Shown one piece after another: positions 8,567 through 17,386 of a DNA stretch of 64,000 nucleotides (position 1 is its first letter; the number at the start of each line of letters is the position of its first letter). A program made the position numbers and the translations under genes. The stretch spans positions 1-64,000 of the forward strand of contig NZ_BOPH01000143.1 in assembly GCF_016863655.1 (NCBI RefSeq), in the 5' to 3' direction. Under the pieces are notes generated by a model that saw only the letters and a list, made by a program, of their open reading frames with translations, did no database searches and was not told where the DNA came from. Source of the DNA: Virgisporangium ochraceum. Lineage in GTDB: Bacteria > Actinomycetota > Actinomycetes > Mycobacteriales > Micromonosporaceae.

Positions 8567-8618
8567 GGGCGACCTGCCAGGGTCCTTTCGACCACGATCC
8601 GTCGGGGCTAACGGTGTG

Positions 8619-10502
8619 TTAAGAGGGTAGCCGCACCACTTCCACGCGGCGGTCGGGGTACCGCGCGACGGTCTGCCGGGCGTGGGCCTCCGCGTCGTCG
8701 CTGGCCACGACGATTTCGACCGGTCCGGGCAGTTCGCGGAGCTGGTGGCCGAGCCGGTCCGGCTCGTCGACGGGCGGGCCGAGGTAGAGGCCGTGGGCGA
8801 TGCGTCCGGACCTGCGCTGGAACGTCCCGAGAAACAGGGTCTGGAAATAGGCGCGGAACGGGTCGACGTCGTAGACGATCACCGCCACGTCGGCCGGCGG
8901 CGCCGGCATCGCGAGCAGTCGGTCGATCGCCCGGGCGTCGACGTCGTTGCGGCGCTGGGCGAACCACCAGATCTTGGGCCAGGTGGTGCCGTTGGTCGGC
9001 CGGTACGGCGCGTCACCGCGCACCAGGCCGAACGCGCCCGACACGACCAGCGCCGCCGCCAGTCCCGGTGCGAGCGCCTGCAGCCAGGCCCGCCGGGGGT
9101 CGGGCCCGCGGCGGGGTGACGGCAACAGGTGCAGCAGCGCACCGAGTCCGACCAGCAGCACGACCAGCACGAGGTGCAGCGCCTTGTTGGCGTAGTAACC
9201 GTTGCCGCCCTCGGCCGCCGCCTGGTAGGCGAGCAGCGCGGCGCCGAGCAGGCCGGCGGCCGCCAGCACCGCCAGGTAGGTCCGCCAGATCCGCGCGCGC
9301 CGGCAGCGGGTGAACAGCACCGCGCCGGTCACGGCGGCGCCGAGGGCGATCAGGTGGTCGCGGCTCGGACGCAGCTCACCGCCGCGCAGCAGGGCCTGCG
9401 CCTGTCCGGCGAGGAACAACCCCAGGGTGACCGGGAGCAGCGCGACCGGCGCGGCCACCACCACGGTCACCGCGGTGGCGACCCGGTGCCGCAGCACGCG
9501 GCGCCGGTGGACGACCAGCCACGCCAGCACGGCGAGCAGCGCGGCCGGCAGGAACAGGTAGTAGGTGAAGCCGACGGCGACGACGAGGCACGCGATCGTC
9601 ACGAGCTGCTGCCGGGTGCCCGCGACGCCGCGGGCGAGCACGGCGACCAGCAGCGCCATCTCGGCGAGCCCGAGCACGGTGGTGGTGTAGTTGAGCACCA
9701 GGTTCCCGACCAGGTCGCCGACGACGACCATCGTGGTGACCACGCCGGTGAGCACGATCCGCCGCAACGGGGTGAGCACGCCGGCGGCGACCCACTGCGC
9801 CGCCCACACCATCACCAGCGCGAACAGCCCGTACCCGAGCACGTGGCTGCCGAGATAGTGGTCCATCGCCGACAGGCCGCTGCCCAGGTCGTCGCCGGAG
9901 GAGCGGACGAAGCCGTCGAGCAGGCCGGCGAGCATGTGCTGGCCCTGCGGGTAGGTGACCATGCCCCCGTACATGAGCGCGTGCGCGGCGTCCCATTTCT
10001 GGAACGCGTAGCCGCCGAGGTCGCGGATGCCGTCGTACAGGCTGAGGTGCCGGCTGAGGTCCTCGCCGGCGAGCACGACCGCGAGCCGGTCGGTCCGGCT
10101 GCGGCGCAGCAGCGGCAGTGCGGCGAACGCCGCGACCGCCACCGCGGCGCCGAGCGTGAGGAGGTCGGACAGGTCGGGACGCGGCAGCGTCGGCCGCCGC
10201 CCGGTCAGGACCGCGACGAGCACCAGCACGGTGAGCGCGAGCCCGCCGACGGCGACCGGGTGCATCCCGAACGGCCACACGGCGAAGAGCAGGGCGCCGC
10301 CGCAGGTGGCGCCGAGCAGCACCGCGAGCGCGAGGACCAGCCGGTCGAGCAGCGTGCGGCCGCCGCGCAGCAGGCCCGCGGTGCCCACCAGGACGACCAC
10401 CGGCACCACGACGGCGATCCCGAGCAGGTATGTCACCGTCGGCAGCAGCCAGGCCAGCGCGAGCGCCGCACCGGCGCGCGCCATCGTCGCGGGTCCGGAC
10501 AC
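8619..10502 (-). CDS. Large polytopic membrane protein of unknown function, GT-C-like (paralogue of 14536-16464)
   Basis: 627 aa with about 13 hydrophobic segments and a C-terminal soluble part of some 110 residues. An outer loop holds AGEDLSRHLSLYDGI, GGYAF, and TYPQGQHMLAGLLDGFVRSS. The same landmarks appear in the 642-aa protein at 14536 as GGEDIARHMTLFEQI, GGFAF, and AYPQGIYY...FLRSS. The layout resembles GT-C glycosyltransferases that use polyprenyl-phosphate sugars, but no known family signature was recognised. I chose the GTG at 10502 because GAGGGGAA lies 7 nt upstream; an ATG at 10484 is the alternative. It heads the minus-strand set with DUF2304, GT2 and flippase. Confidence 0.75.
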   Translation of the reverse strand: MSGPATMARAGAALALAWLLPTVTYLLGIAVVVPVVVLVGTAGLLRGGRTLLDRLVLALAVLLGATCGGALLFAVWPFGMHPVAVGGLALTVLVLVAVLTGRRPTLPRPDLSDLLTLGAAVAVAAFAALPLLRRSRTDRLAVVLAGEDLSRHLSLYDGIRDLGGYAFQKWDAAHALMYGGMVTYPQGQHMLAGLLDGFVRSSGDDLGSGLSAMDHYLGSHVLGYGLFALVMVWAAQWVAAGVLTPLRRIVLTGVVTTMVVVGDLVGNLVLNYTTTVLGLAEMALLVAVLARGVAGTRQQLVTIACLVVAVGFTYYLFLPAALLAVLAWLVVHRRRVLRHRVATAVTVVVAAPVALLPVTLGLFLAGQAQALLRGGELRPSRDHLIALGAAVTGAVLFTRCRRARIWRTYLAVLAAAGLLGAALLAYQAAAEGGNGYYANKALHLVLVVLLVGLGALLHLLPSPRRGPDPRRAWLQALAPGLAAALVVSGAFGLVRGDAPYRPTNGTTWPKIWWFAQRRNDVDARAIDRLLAMPAPPADVAVIVYDVDPFRAYFQTLFLGTFQRRSGRIAHGLYLGPPVDEPDRLGHQLRELPGPVEIVVASDDAEAHARQTVARYPDRRVEVVRLPS

Positions 10503-10512
10503 GGACAGGCTT

Positions 10513-10552
10513 CCCCTCGGTCGGTGGGCGTGACGCCAGCAGTACCGAGGGG
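10513..10552. promoter_or_regulatory. Inverted repeat in the 173-bp divergent promoter region
   Basis: CCCCTCGGT (10513-10521) and ACCGAGGGG (10544-10552) are perfectly complementary, 22 nt apart. They lie between the divergent starts at 10502 and 10676. The left arm overlaps the ribosome-binding region of the minus-strand gene, so the pair could be an operator or could mask that site. A TAGACT box on the minus strand (10577-10582) and TATGCT on the plus strand (10631-10636) are candidate -10 elements. Confidence 0.35.
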
Positions 10553-10675
10553 TGTGTGGCCTGCCGAGCGGGGCAGAGTCTAACCAATGCCGTCGGAGTG
10601 GGTAGTTAGCGCACCGTGACATCGGTCGCCTATGCTGCCGGGGTCGTTCGGGCGGGTTTGACACTGGAGGGGCGC

Positions 10676-11986
10676 GTGCGGATCCCGACGAGATGGGTGC
10701 CGGGCCGTACTCTCGCTGACGAGTTCTCCACCCGGGCCAACAGCATCGGCTTCCTGCGACTGGTGCTGGCCACGTCCGTGCTGGTCGCGCACGCCGCGCC
10801 GCTGGGCTACGGCGGAACCAACTACGGCCACTCCTGGACCCGCAACCAGTTCGAGCTCGGCGGCTTCGGCGTCTACGGGTTCTTCGTGCTGTCGGGTTTC
10901 CTCATCACGGCCAGTGGCATGAGGTTCACCCTTCCGCGGTACGCGTGGCACCGGTTCCTGCGGATCTTCCCCGGGTTCTGGGCGTGCCTGGTCGTCACCG
11001 CGTTCGTGATCGCGCCGTTCGTCGCCATCTACGAGCGCGACACCCTGGCCGGGTTCTGGACCCACCCCGCCGGTCCGTTCGACTACCTCACGAAGAACAT
11101 CCTCACCGGCATGCAGCAGTACCAGATCTCCGGGCTGCTGAGCACCACGCCGTACGGGGAGCTGACCGGCGGCCCGTCGGCGTTCAACGGGTCGCTGTGG
11201 AGCCTGATCTACGAGCTGACGTGCTACGTGATCGTCGCGGTGCTGGCGTGGACCGGCGTCCTGCGCGGTGCGCCGCGGCTGGTCGTGATCGTCACGCTGG
11301 CCATGTACGCGGTCGTGGTGGCCGACTTCGTCCGCCAGCTTCCGGCGACGAACACGTCGACGTACCCGCGCGGCGCGATCGGCCCGCTGCCGCTGATCGG
11401 CACGCTGACCGTCAGCACGATGCACATGCTGTTCATGCTGTTCCTGGCCGGTGCGTGCCTGCACCTGTACCGGCACCGGATCCCGATGCACCCGGCGATC
11501 GCCGCCGGTGCCGCGGTGGCGTTCCTCGGGTCGGCCGCGCTCGGCGGCTTCATCGTGATCGGCCTGCCCGCGTACGTGTACCTGCTCGTCTGGGTCGCGT
11601 GCAAGCTGCCCGCCCGGTTCCAGGGCATCGGCCGCAAGCGGGACTACTCGTACGGCATCTACATCTACGCGTTCCCGGTGCAGCAGGTCGTCGCGATGCT
11701 CGGCGGCGCCAAGTGGGGCCCGGTGGTCTACATCGCGCTGTCCCTCGCCGGCACGGTGCTGCTCGCGGTGCCGTCGTGGCACCTCGTCGAGAAGCCGGCG
11801 ATGTCGGCGAAGAACTGGACGCCGAAGCTGCTGCGCTCACGCGGTCCCGACGAACAGAAGCCCGCGCCCGACGAACCGCGCCCGGAAGCGACGCGCGAAC
11901 CGGACCGCGGACCCGACCGCGGACCCGAGCCTGAACCTGAGCCCGAACCAGCCACCCCTACCGCGACGGAGCCTGCCCGGTCATGA
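10676..11986 (+). CDS. Acyltransferase family 3 membrane protein (O-acyltransferase)
   Basis: 436 aa with about ten membrane helices. ANSIGFLRLVLATSVLVAHA at the start of helix 1 and GVYGFFVLSGFLIT, then RYAWHRFLRIFPGFWACL, are the landmarks of acyltransferase-3 enzymes. These decorate surface sugars with acetyl or other acyl groups. The C-terminal 50 residues are a hydrophilic proline/glutamate/arginine tail with short repeats. I chose the GTG at 10676 for its GGAGG 5 nt upstream. The stop overlaps the ATG of the next glycosyltransferase. Within this locus it probably acylates the same polymer. Confidence 0.9.
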   Translation: MRIPTRWVPGRTLADEFSTRANSIGFLRLVLATSVLVAHAAPLGYGGTNYGHSWTRNQFELGGFGVYGFFVLSGFLITASGMRFTLPRYAWHRFLRIFPGFWACLVVTAFVIAPFVAIYERDTLAGFWTHPAGPFDYLTKNILTGMQQYQISGLLSTTPYGELTGGPSAFNGSLWSLIYELTCYVIVAVLAWTGVLRGAPRLVVIVTLAMYAVVVADFVRQLPATNTSTYPRGAIGPLPLIGTLTVSTMHMLFMLFLAGACLHLYRHRIPMHPAIAAGAAVAFLGSAALGGFIVIGLPAYVYLLVWVACKLPARFQGIGRKRDYSYGIYIYAFPVQQVVAMLGGAKWGPVVYIALSLAGTVLLAVPSWHLVEKPAMSAKNWTPKLLRSRGPDEQKPAPDEPRPEATREPDRGPDRGPEPEPEPEPATPTATEPARS

Positions 11987-12876
11987 ACCTCGACATCATG
12001 CTGCCCTACTACGGCGATGTCGGTCTGCTGCAGGCGGCGGTGCGCAGCGTCATCGCCCAGTCCGACCCCGAGTGGCGGCTGACCGTGGTCGACGACGGGC
12101 AGGAGCCGGGCGTCCCCGAGTGGTTCGCCGGCCTGGGCGACGAGCGCATCCGGTACCAGCGCAACGAGCAGAACCTCGGCATCACGAAGAACTTCCAGAA
12201 GTGCGCCGACCTCGCCGAGCACGAGTACATGACCATGCTCGGCACCGACGACCTGATGCTGCCCAACTACGTCGCCACCGTGAAGGCGCTCGCGGCCCAG
12301 CACCCGAAGGTCGCGATCATCCAGCCCGGCGTGGAGGTCATCGACGCCGACGGCAGGGTCACGAACACCCTGGTCGACCGCACCAAGGCGCGCGTGTACC
12401 GACCCCGGTTCACCGGCCAGACCGTGATGCGTGGCGAGGACATGGCCGTCAGCCTGCTGCGCGGCAACTGGCTGTACTTCCCGTCGCTGTGCTGGCGCAC
12501 GGAGAAGATGCAGTCGGTGCGCTTCCGGCCGGAGCTGCGGGTCATCCAGGACCTGGCGCTGATCATCGAGCTGGTGCAGATGGGCGAGGAGATGCTCGTC
12601 GACGACACGCTGTGCTTCCAGTACCGGCGCCACGCCGAAAGCGTCTCGTCCGCCGACGCCAAGCTCGGGGTCCGCTTCCTCGAGGCGCGGAAGTACTTCA
12701 TCGAGACCGCTGCCCAGATGGACGCCCACGGCTGGCCCCGGGCCGCCAGGGCCAGCCGCCGCTACGTCTCCTCGCGGCTGCACGCCGCCACTATGCTGCC
12801 CGGCGCCGTCCTGTCCCGCAGCGGCAAGGGCATCAAGGTCCTGACCCGCCACGCCTTCGGCCCGTCCAGGGTCTGA
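11983..12876 (+). CDS. Family 2 glycosyltransferase
   Basis: 297 aa, soluble. MLPYYGDVGLLQAAVRSVIA, VVDDGQEPG and YMTMLGTDDLMLPNY give the GT-A nucleotide-binding aspartates and a DDD-like metal site, as in rhamnosyl- or galactosyltransferases of polysaccharide loci. The last 60 residues are basic. The start shares ATGA with the stop of the acyltransferase, so the two are coupled. Given the full rml set nearby, dTDP-rhamnose is a possible donor, but this is inferred from context only. Confidence 0.88.
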   Translation: MNLDIMLPYYGDVGLLQAAVRSVIAQSDPEWRLTVVDDGQEPGVPEWFAGLGDERIRYQRNEQNLGITKNFQKCADLAEHEYMTMLGTDDLMLPNYVATVKALAAQHPKVAIIQPGVEVIDADGRVTNTLVDRTKARVYRPRFTGQTVMRGEDMAVSLLRGNWLYFPSLCWRTEKMQSVRFRPELRVIQDLALIIELVQMGEEMLVDDTLCFQYRRHAESVSSADAKLGVRFLEARKYFIETAAQMDAHGWPRAARASRRYVSSRLHAATMLPGAVLSRSGKGIKVLTRHAFGPSRV

Positions 12877-12879
12877 CCC

Positions 12880-13137
12880 GTGCCGGCGCGCGGCCACGCC
12901 CGGCTCGTGCTGGCGTGGGCGGTGCTCGCGCTGAGCGTCGCCGAGCGGGGCAGGGAGGGCACGCGCACCGACGTGTGGTGGTCCGGCCCGGCCACGGTGA
13001 CCTGCGGTCGGTCCGTCGGCGGCCAGGTGCACGACCGGAACCCGATCGCGTGGGCGGTGGCGCTCCTGGCCGCCTCCGGGGTGGTGCTGTTCGCCGTCGT
13101 CCGGGCCGTCGGAGCGATCCGCCGCCGGGGCCGCTGA
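12880..13137 (+). CDS. Small predicted membrane protein
   Basis: 85 aa from a GTG three bases after the upstream stop. Hydrophobic stretches span about residues 8-20 and 57-76, the second ending in RRRGR, a positive-inside flank. The loop between them contains one cysteine and WWSGPATVTC. No family was recognised. Close spacing to the glycosyltransferase suggests it is the third gene of that operon. It is short and GC-rich, so chance is possible. Confidence 0.55.
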   Translation: MPARGHARLVLAWAVLALSVAERGREGTRTDVWWSGPATVTCGRSVGGQVHDRNPIAWAVALLAASGVVLFAVVRAVGAIRRRGR

Positions 13138-13141
13138 CGTG

Positions 13142-14353
13142 CTAGCGGGCGGCGAGGACCTCGTCGTTCTCGTCGTCGAACACGAGACGACCGGGCCGCG
13201 CGCTGCGCAGCGTCAGGAGGCTGGAGAACAGACCCGCGCAGATGATGATGAACCCGACCGAGATCGACGTCGTCGACACCAGCACCCAGCGGATCGTGCT
13301 GCTGTTCTCGATGGGGCCGAAGCCCGTCTCGCCCCACTGCGAGACGGCCACGACCGTGCCTATCCCGCCCAGCACCATCAGCAGCAGCCCGATGGCCATG
13401 CAGGTCTCCAGGCGCAGCAGCTTGGTCCACCGGGCGAGATGGTCGACGTGGGTGATGCCCTCGTGGCGGCCGTAGATCTGGGCGAACCCGCCGAACAGGA
13501 CGAGCTGGACCCCCACGATCACGAGAAGACATGCGTAGATCAACGCGTTGACGTCGAGGGTCGCGCCACCGATCGGGATCGGCCGCCAGGCCAGGGCCGC
13601 GGTGGCGACCAGTCCGAGGCCGCCGAGGACGGCGCCGGGCCACACCAGGATCTTGCTCGGCGCGAACACGAGCAGGAACCGCAGGTGCCGCCAGCCGTCG
13701 CGCCAGGTGCGCAGGTGCGGCGGGCGGCTGCGGCCGTCGGGACGCAGCGTCGTCGGGACCTCGACCAGCGTGTACCCGGCGAGCGCGGCCCGCACGACCA
13801 GCTCGGAGGCGAACTCCATGCCCGGCATGCACAGCCCGAGCGCCTGGATGCGGGCCCGGTTGAAGCCGCGGATGCCGCAGTGGAAGTCGCCGACGTGCTT
13901 GAGGCCGAAGAGCACCCGGCCGATCAGCGACAGCACCGGGTTGCCCAGGTACCTGTGCAGGAACGGCATGGCGCCGGGGGCGATGCCGCCCTTGAACCGG
14001 TTGCCCATCACGACGTCGTTGCCCTCGCGCAGCCGCTCGATGAACGGGCCGAGGTTGGACAGGTCGTACGAGTCGTCGGAGTCGGCCATGATCACGTAGC
14101 GGCCGCGGGCCGCCTCGATGCCGGCCTGCAGCGCGCCGCCGTACCCCCGGATCGGCGCCGCCACCACCCGGGCGCCGTTGTCGACGGCGATCTGCTGCGA
14201 GCCGTCGGTGGAGCCGTTGTCGCTGACCAGCACCTCGCCGTCGACGCCGAGCTCGGCCAGGCAGCGCACCGCCTTCTGTACGCACACGGCCAGGGTCTCG
14301 GCCTCGTTCAGGCACGGCAGCAGGACGGTGACCTCTACGGATGGGGTCGGCAT
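13142..14353 (-). CDS. Family 2 glycosyltransferase with C-terminal membrane domain
   Basis: 403 aa. The N-terminal GT-A domain (about residues 1-235) has LLPCLNEAETL, VSDNGSTDGS and MADSDDSYD, as in polyprenyl-phosphate glycosyltransferases. Four hydrophobic segments follow (about 235-380), so the catalytic domain is tethered to the inner membrane. The likely product is a polyprenyl-phosphate sugar used by GT-C transferases. I chose the ATG at 14353 because CCGGAG lies 6 nt upstream and conserved sequence starts there. It is a single gene, convergent with the small membrane protein. Confidence 0.9.
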   Translation of the reverse strand: MPTPSVEVTVLLPCLNEAETLAVCVQKAVRCLAELGVDGEVLVSDNGSTDGSQQIAVDNGARVVAAPIRGYGGALQAGIEAARGRYVIMADSDDSYDLSNLGPFIERLREGNDVVMGNRFKGGIAPGAMPFLHRYLGNPVLSLIGRVLFGLKHVGDFHCGIRGFNRARIQALGLCMPGMEFASELVVRAALAGYTLVEVPTTLRPDGRSRPPHLRTWRDGWRHLRFLLVFAPSKILVWPGAVLGGLGLVATAALAWRPIPIGGATLDVNALIYACLLVIVGVQLVLFGGFAQIYGRHEGITHVDHLARWTKLLRLETCMAIGLLLMVLGGIGTVVAVSQWGETGFGPIENSSTIRWVLVSTTSISVGFIIICAGLFSSLLTLRSARPGRLVFDDENDEVLAAR

Positions 14354-14521
14354 GCAGGCTCCGGTTCGGGGGTCGGGTGGGCGTCGCACGCGCCGATGCG
14401 GCGGCGTTGACCGGCACAATACCCGGGCCGTATGCGGAACCGACCGTGACGGTCAGGCGTTGCCGACACAGGCATCGACACGAGCCGCGGTGGTCCGAAG
14501 GTGACGCTCCGGTACCGGTGC

Positions 14522-14527
14522 TACGAT
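14522..14527 (+). promoter_or_regulatory. Putative -10 box (TACGAT) of leaderless gene at 14536
   Basis: TACGAT ends 9 nt before the ATG at 14536 and there is no Shine-Dalgarno between them. Confidence 0.45.
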
Positions 14528-14535
14528 CTCGGCCG

Positions 14536-16464
14536 ATGTCGACACAAGCCGCGCCGGCCTCCGATGTGCGGGCACCGGCCGCGGACCCACGCGGTCGGCG
14601 CCCGTTGGTCCTGCTGGGCGCCCTCGTGGCGGCCTGGGCGGTGCCGGCGCTGACCCACCTCGTGGGCGTCGACTGGCTGCTCATCCCGGTCTACCTGGCC
14701 GCCGTCGTGGGCCTGCAGCGCGGCCTGACCACCCTGCTCGACCGGCTGGTGGTCGCGATCGTCCAGTCGTTCGGCGCGCTGGTCGTCGCCGGACTGTTCT
14801 TCTCCTACGTCGGCAAGCTGCACCCGGTGGTGCTCGCCGGCAGCGCGTTCACGCTGCTGGTCGCCGCCGCGACGCGGCGTGACTGGCGGGCGCCGCGCCT
14901 GTACCGCCCGGCGGACCTGGCGGTCGTCGCCGGCACCGTCGGCGTCGCGGTCCTCACGGTGGTTCCGTTCGCGCTGCGTGACCTCGGCGGGCGGATCGGC
15001 ATCGTCGCCGGCGGCGAGGACATCGCCCGGCACATGACGTTGTTCGAACAGATCGGCCGGTTCGGCGGGTTCGCGTTCCTGCACCCGCCCGGCGACGCCA
15101 CACTGCTCCCCGCCGCCGAGACCGAGGGCATCCGCGCCTACCCGCAGGGCATCTACTACACGTACGCCGTCGTCGACCGGTTCCTCCGCTCGTCCGACAC
15201 CAGCAGCACCGACCCGTTCACCGCGGTCGACACGATGCTGTGGCTGTACGTGGTGACGTTCGTGGTGCTGGCGCTCGTCGTGCTGTGGTCGGCGGCCCGG
15301 ATCGCGGGTCCCGGCGCCCGTCCGCTCGCGGTGACGGCGGCGCTGGCCGTGGTCGCGGCCGGGGTGTTCTTCGGCGAACCGGTGGCGGTGTTCGTCCGCG
15401 GCTACCCGAACGAGCTCGCCGGGCTGGTGGTCGCCGCCGCGCTCACCGCGCTGGTGGTGCGGCCGCTCACCAGTCGCATCGACCAGATCGTCACGGTCGC
15501 GCTGCTGGTGATCGCGTTGTCGTTCACCTACCACCTGTTCCTGCCGTTCGCCGGGCTGCTGGTGCTCGGCTGGGTGGCCCGCTACCGCGTGTGGCGCAGC
15601 TGGCAGGCGGTGGTGATCGGCGTGCTGGCCGTCCCGATCGTGGCGATCACCCCGATCGGGCTGCTGCACGCCACCACCACGCAGCTGCTCACGTCGGCGG
15701 GCACGGCGCTGCCGAGCGACAAGCCGGCCGCGTTGCTGCTGGTTCTGCTGGCCGCGGCGGGGCTGGTCGCCGCCGGCGGGCTGCGCTCCCCCGCCCGGCG
15801 GATGGCCGCGTTCGCGCTGCTCGCGGCCGTGTCGCTGCAGGTGGTCATGGGCGCCTGGCAGCTGCTGACGATCGGACGCACGCACTACTACTTCGACAAG
15901 CTGCTGCACGTGCTCGTGATCGTCATGCTGGTGCTGATGGGCTCGCTGGCCCGGCTCGCGACGACGAACGGGCGTCGGCCGCTGGCCGTCACCGCCGTGG
16001 TCGTGCTGGCGGTCGCCGGGTTCTTCGTCGTGGCCGGCGGTCGCAACCACGCGGTCGTGCCGAGCTACGGCGTGCGGCTCGCGACCGGCATCGACCGCGG
16101 TTCCCCCGGCGGCGGCCGCGACGCGGTGTTCATCGCCAGCCGGTTCCCGGAGGCGGAGAACACCGTCGACGTCGACCTGATGGGCGACCCGTACCGCAAC
16201 TTCTTCGGGACGCTCTACGGCTCGGTGCTGCAGCGCAACTACCGGTACGGCCACGACTGGTACAACTTCCTCAACCCGACCCGCGGCCCGCGCACGCTCG
16301 CCGACCTCGAGCGGCAGGTGTCGGTGAGCCCGGTGCGGGTGCGCATCCACGTCTCCGACCCGCGGGCGCGGTTCCTCACCGGCCCCGACGCCCCGACGAA
16401 CGTCGACGCCGCCACCCTGGTCGCCCAGCGCTACCCCGACCGCGTCCAGGTCGTCACCCACTAG
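14536..16464 (+). CDS. Large polytopic membrane protein of unknown function, GT-C-like (paralogue of 8619-10502)
   Basis: 642 aa, about 13 hydrophobic segments, then a soluble C-terminal part of about 130 residues. The outer loop between early helices contains GGEDIARHMTLFEQIGRFGG and later AYPQGIYYTYAV and DRFLRSS, matching the protein at 8619-10502 in order and spacing. The C-terminal part contains DPYRNFFGTLYGSVLQRN, also paralleled there (DPFRAYFQTLFLGTFQRR). The shared acidic ED...RH motif could be a catalytic loop of a GT-C-like enzyme. That is inference. The PAP2 phosphatase gene follows 10 nt after the stop. Confidence 0.75.
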   Translation: MSTQAAPASDVRAPAADPRGRRPLVLLGALVAAWAVPALTHLVGVDWLLIPVYLAAVVGLQRGLTTLLDRLVVAIVQSFGALVVAGLFFSYVGKLHPVVLAGSAFTLLVAAATRRDWRAPRLYRPADLAVVAGTVGVAVLTVVPFALRDLGGRIGIVAGGEDIARHMTLFEQIGRFGGFAFLHPPGDATLLPAAETEGIRAYPQGIYYTYAVVDRFLRSSDTSSTDPFTAVDTMLWLYVVTFVVLALVVLWSAARIAGPGARPLAVTAALAVVAAGVFFGEPVAVFVRGYPNELAGLVVAAALTALVVRPLTSRIDQIVTVALLVIALSFTYHLFLPFAGLLVLGWVARYRVWRSWQAVVIGVLAVPIVAITPIGLLHATTTQLLTSAGTALPSDKPAALLLVLLAAAGLVAAGGLRSPARRMAAFALLAAVSLQVVMGAWQLLTIGRTHYYFDKLLHVLVIVMLVLMGSLARLATTNGRRPLAVTAVVVLAVAGFFVVAGGRNHAVVPSYGVRLATGIDRGSPGGGRDAVFIASRFPEAENTVDVDLMGDPYRNFFGTLYGSVLQRNYRYGHDWYNFLNPTRGPRTLADLERQVSVSPVRVRIHVSDPRARFLTGPDAPTNVDAATLVAQRYPDRVQVVTH

Positions 16465-16467
16465 GCT
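16462..16467 (+). promoter_or_regulatory. Putative -10 box (TAGGCT) overlapping the upstream stop codon
   Basis: TAGGCT ends 8 nt before the GTG of the PAP2 gene and includes the TAG stop of the upstream gene. It may give the phosphatase its own leaderless transcript. Confidence 0.35.
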
Positions 16468-16474
16468 TGCGCCG

Positions 16475-17383
16475 GTGGGTGGCACGACGTTCGTCAGCGC
16501 CGGGCTCATCGTGGTCGCGGTGCTCGTCTCGTTCGGGGTCGTCGCGGCGGTGACTCCGGCGGCCCGGCGCGTGCGGGGCCGGATCGTCGCGCCGCGGGCC
16601 CTGTCGTGGCTCACCGACCGGGTGCCGATGGTGGTGCTGGTCCTCGTTCTCGGCGTGGCCGCCGTGGTCGGCCTCGTGACGATGTTCGTGTCGATACTCG
16701 CCGAGGTCACCGAGGACGACGAGCTGACCGCGTTCGACCGGCGGCTCATCGCGTGGATCGCCGACCAGCGGGCCGCCTGGGACAACAGCGTGGTGATCGC
16801 GCTGACCGACGTCGGCGGCAAGGCGCTGCTCACCGGTCTGCTCGCCGGGGTCGCGTTCCTCGTCGCGTACCGGCAGCGGTCCTGGAGCCCGGTCGTCGTG
16901 GCGGCCGTCGCCGGGCTCGGCGGCGCGCTGCTGGTCGCGACGATCAAGCTGATCATCGGCCGCGACCGGCCCGACCCGCTGCAGCGGGCCATCGTCGAGG
17001 ACGGCTTCTCGTTCCCGTCGGGCCACTCGACGAGCGCCGTCGCCGTGCTGGGCACGGTCGCCTGGCTGGTGTCGACGCTCACCGCGAAACGGGTCGTCAT
17101 CGCCACCGCGTGGGTGGCCGCGGCGGCCCTGGCCATCGGGATCGGGCTGTCGCGGATCTACCTCGGCGTGCACTACCCCAGCGACGTCGCCGCCGGCTGG
17201 CTCCTCGGCACGGCCTGGCTGATCGTCACGGCGATCGCGGTGCGCCTGCCCGACCTGCACCGGCCCGGACACGAAACGACCGGCCACACCCGGGTGCGGC
17301 CGGTCGCGATCGTCGCGGGCAGCGTGGTCGTCAGCTTCGGCGCCATCCTCGGCGCCGTCGGACTGACCGTGCTGGCCGCGTAG
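16475..17383 (+). CDS. PAP2-family membrane phosphatase (possible undecaprenyl-diphosphate phosphatase)
   Basis: 302 aa with six main hydrophobic segments plus one at each end. The three phosphatase motifs are complete: KLIIGRDRP, PSGH and SRIYLGVHYPSD. The latter two supply the catalytic histidines. Family members hydrolyse lipid phosphates, including undecaprenyl diphosphate released when glycans are polymerised. Carrier recycling would suit this locus. The GTG start has no Shine-Dalgarno and may be leaderless or coupled to the preceding gene. Confidence 0.88.
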   Translation: MGGTTFVSAGLIVVAVLVSFGVVAAVTPAARRVRGRIVAPRALSWLTDRVPMVVLVLVLGVAAVVGLVTMFVSILAEVTEDDELTAFDRRLIAWIADQRAAWDNSVVIALTDVGGKALLTGLLAGVAFLVAYRQRSWSPVVVAAVAGLGGALLVATIKLIIGRDRPDPLQRAIVEDGFSFPSGHSTSAVAVLGTVAWLVSTLTAKRVVIATAWVAAAALAIGIGLSRIYLGVHYPSDVAAGWLLGTAWLIVTAIAVRLPDLHRPGHETTGHTRVRPVAIVAGSVVVSFGAILGAVGLTVLAA

Positions 17384-17386
17384 CGG

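Noticed and set aside
14521..17136. Minus-strand 871-codon open frame
   Set aside because: It is antisense to the polytopic protein and the PAP2 phosphatase, both of which have clear protein features. The antisense translation is low-complexity Gly/Arg/His/Gln-rich.
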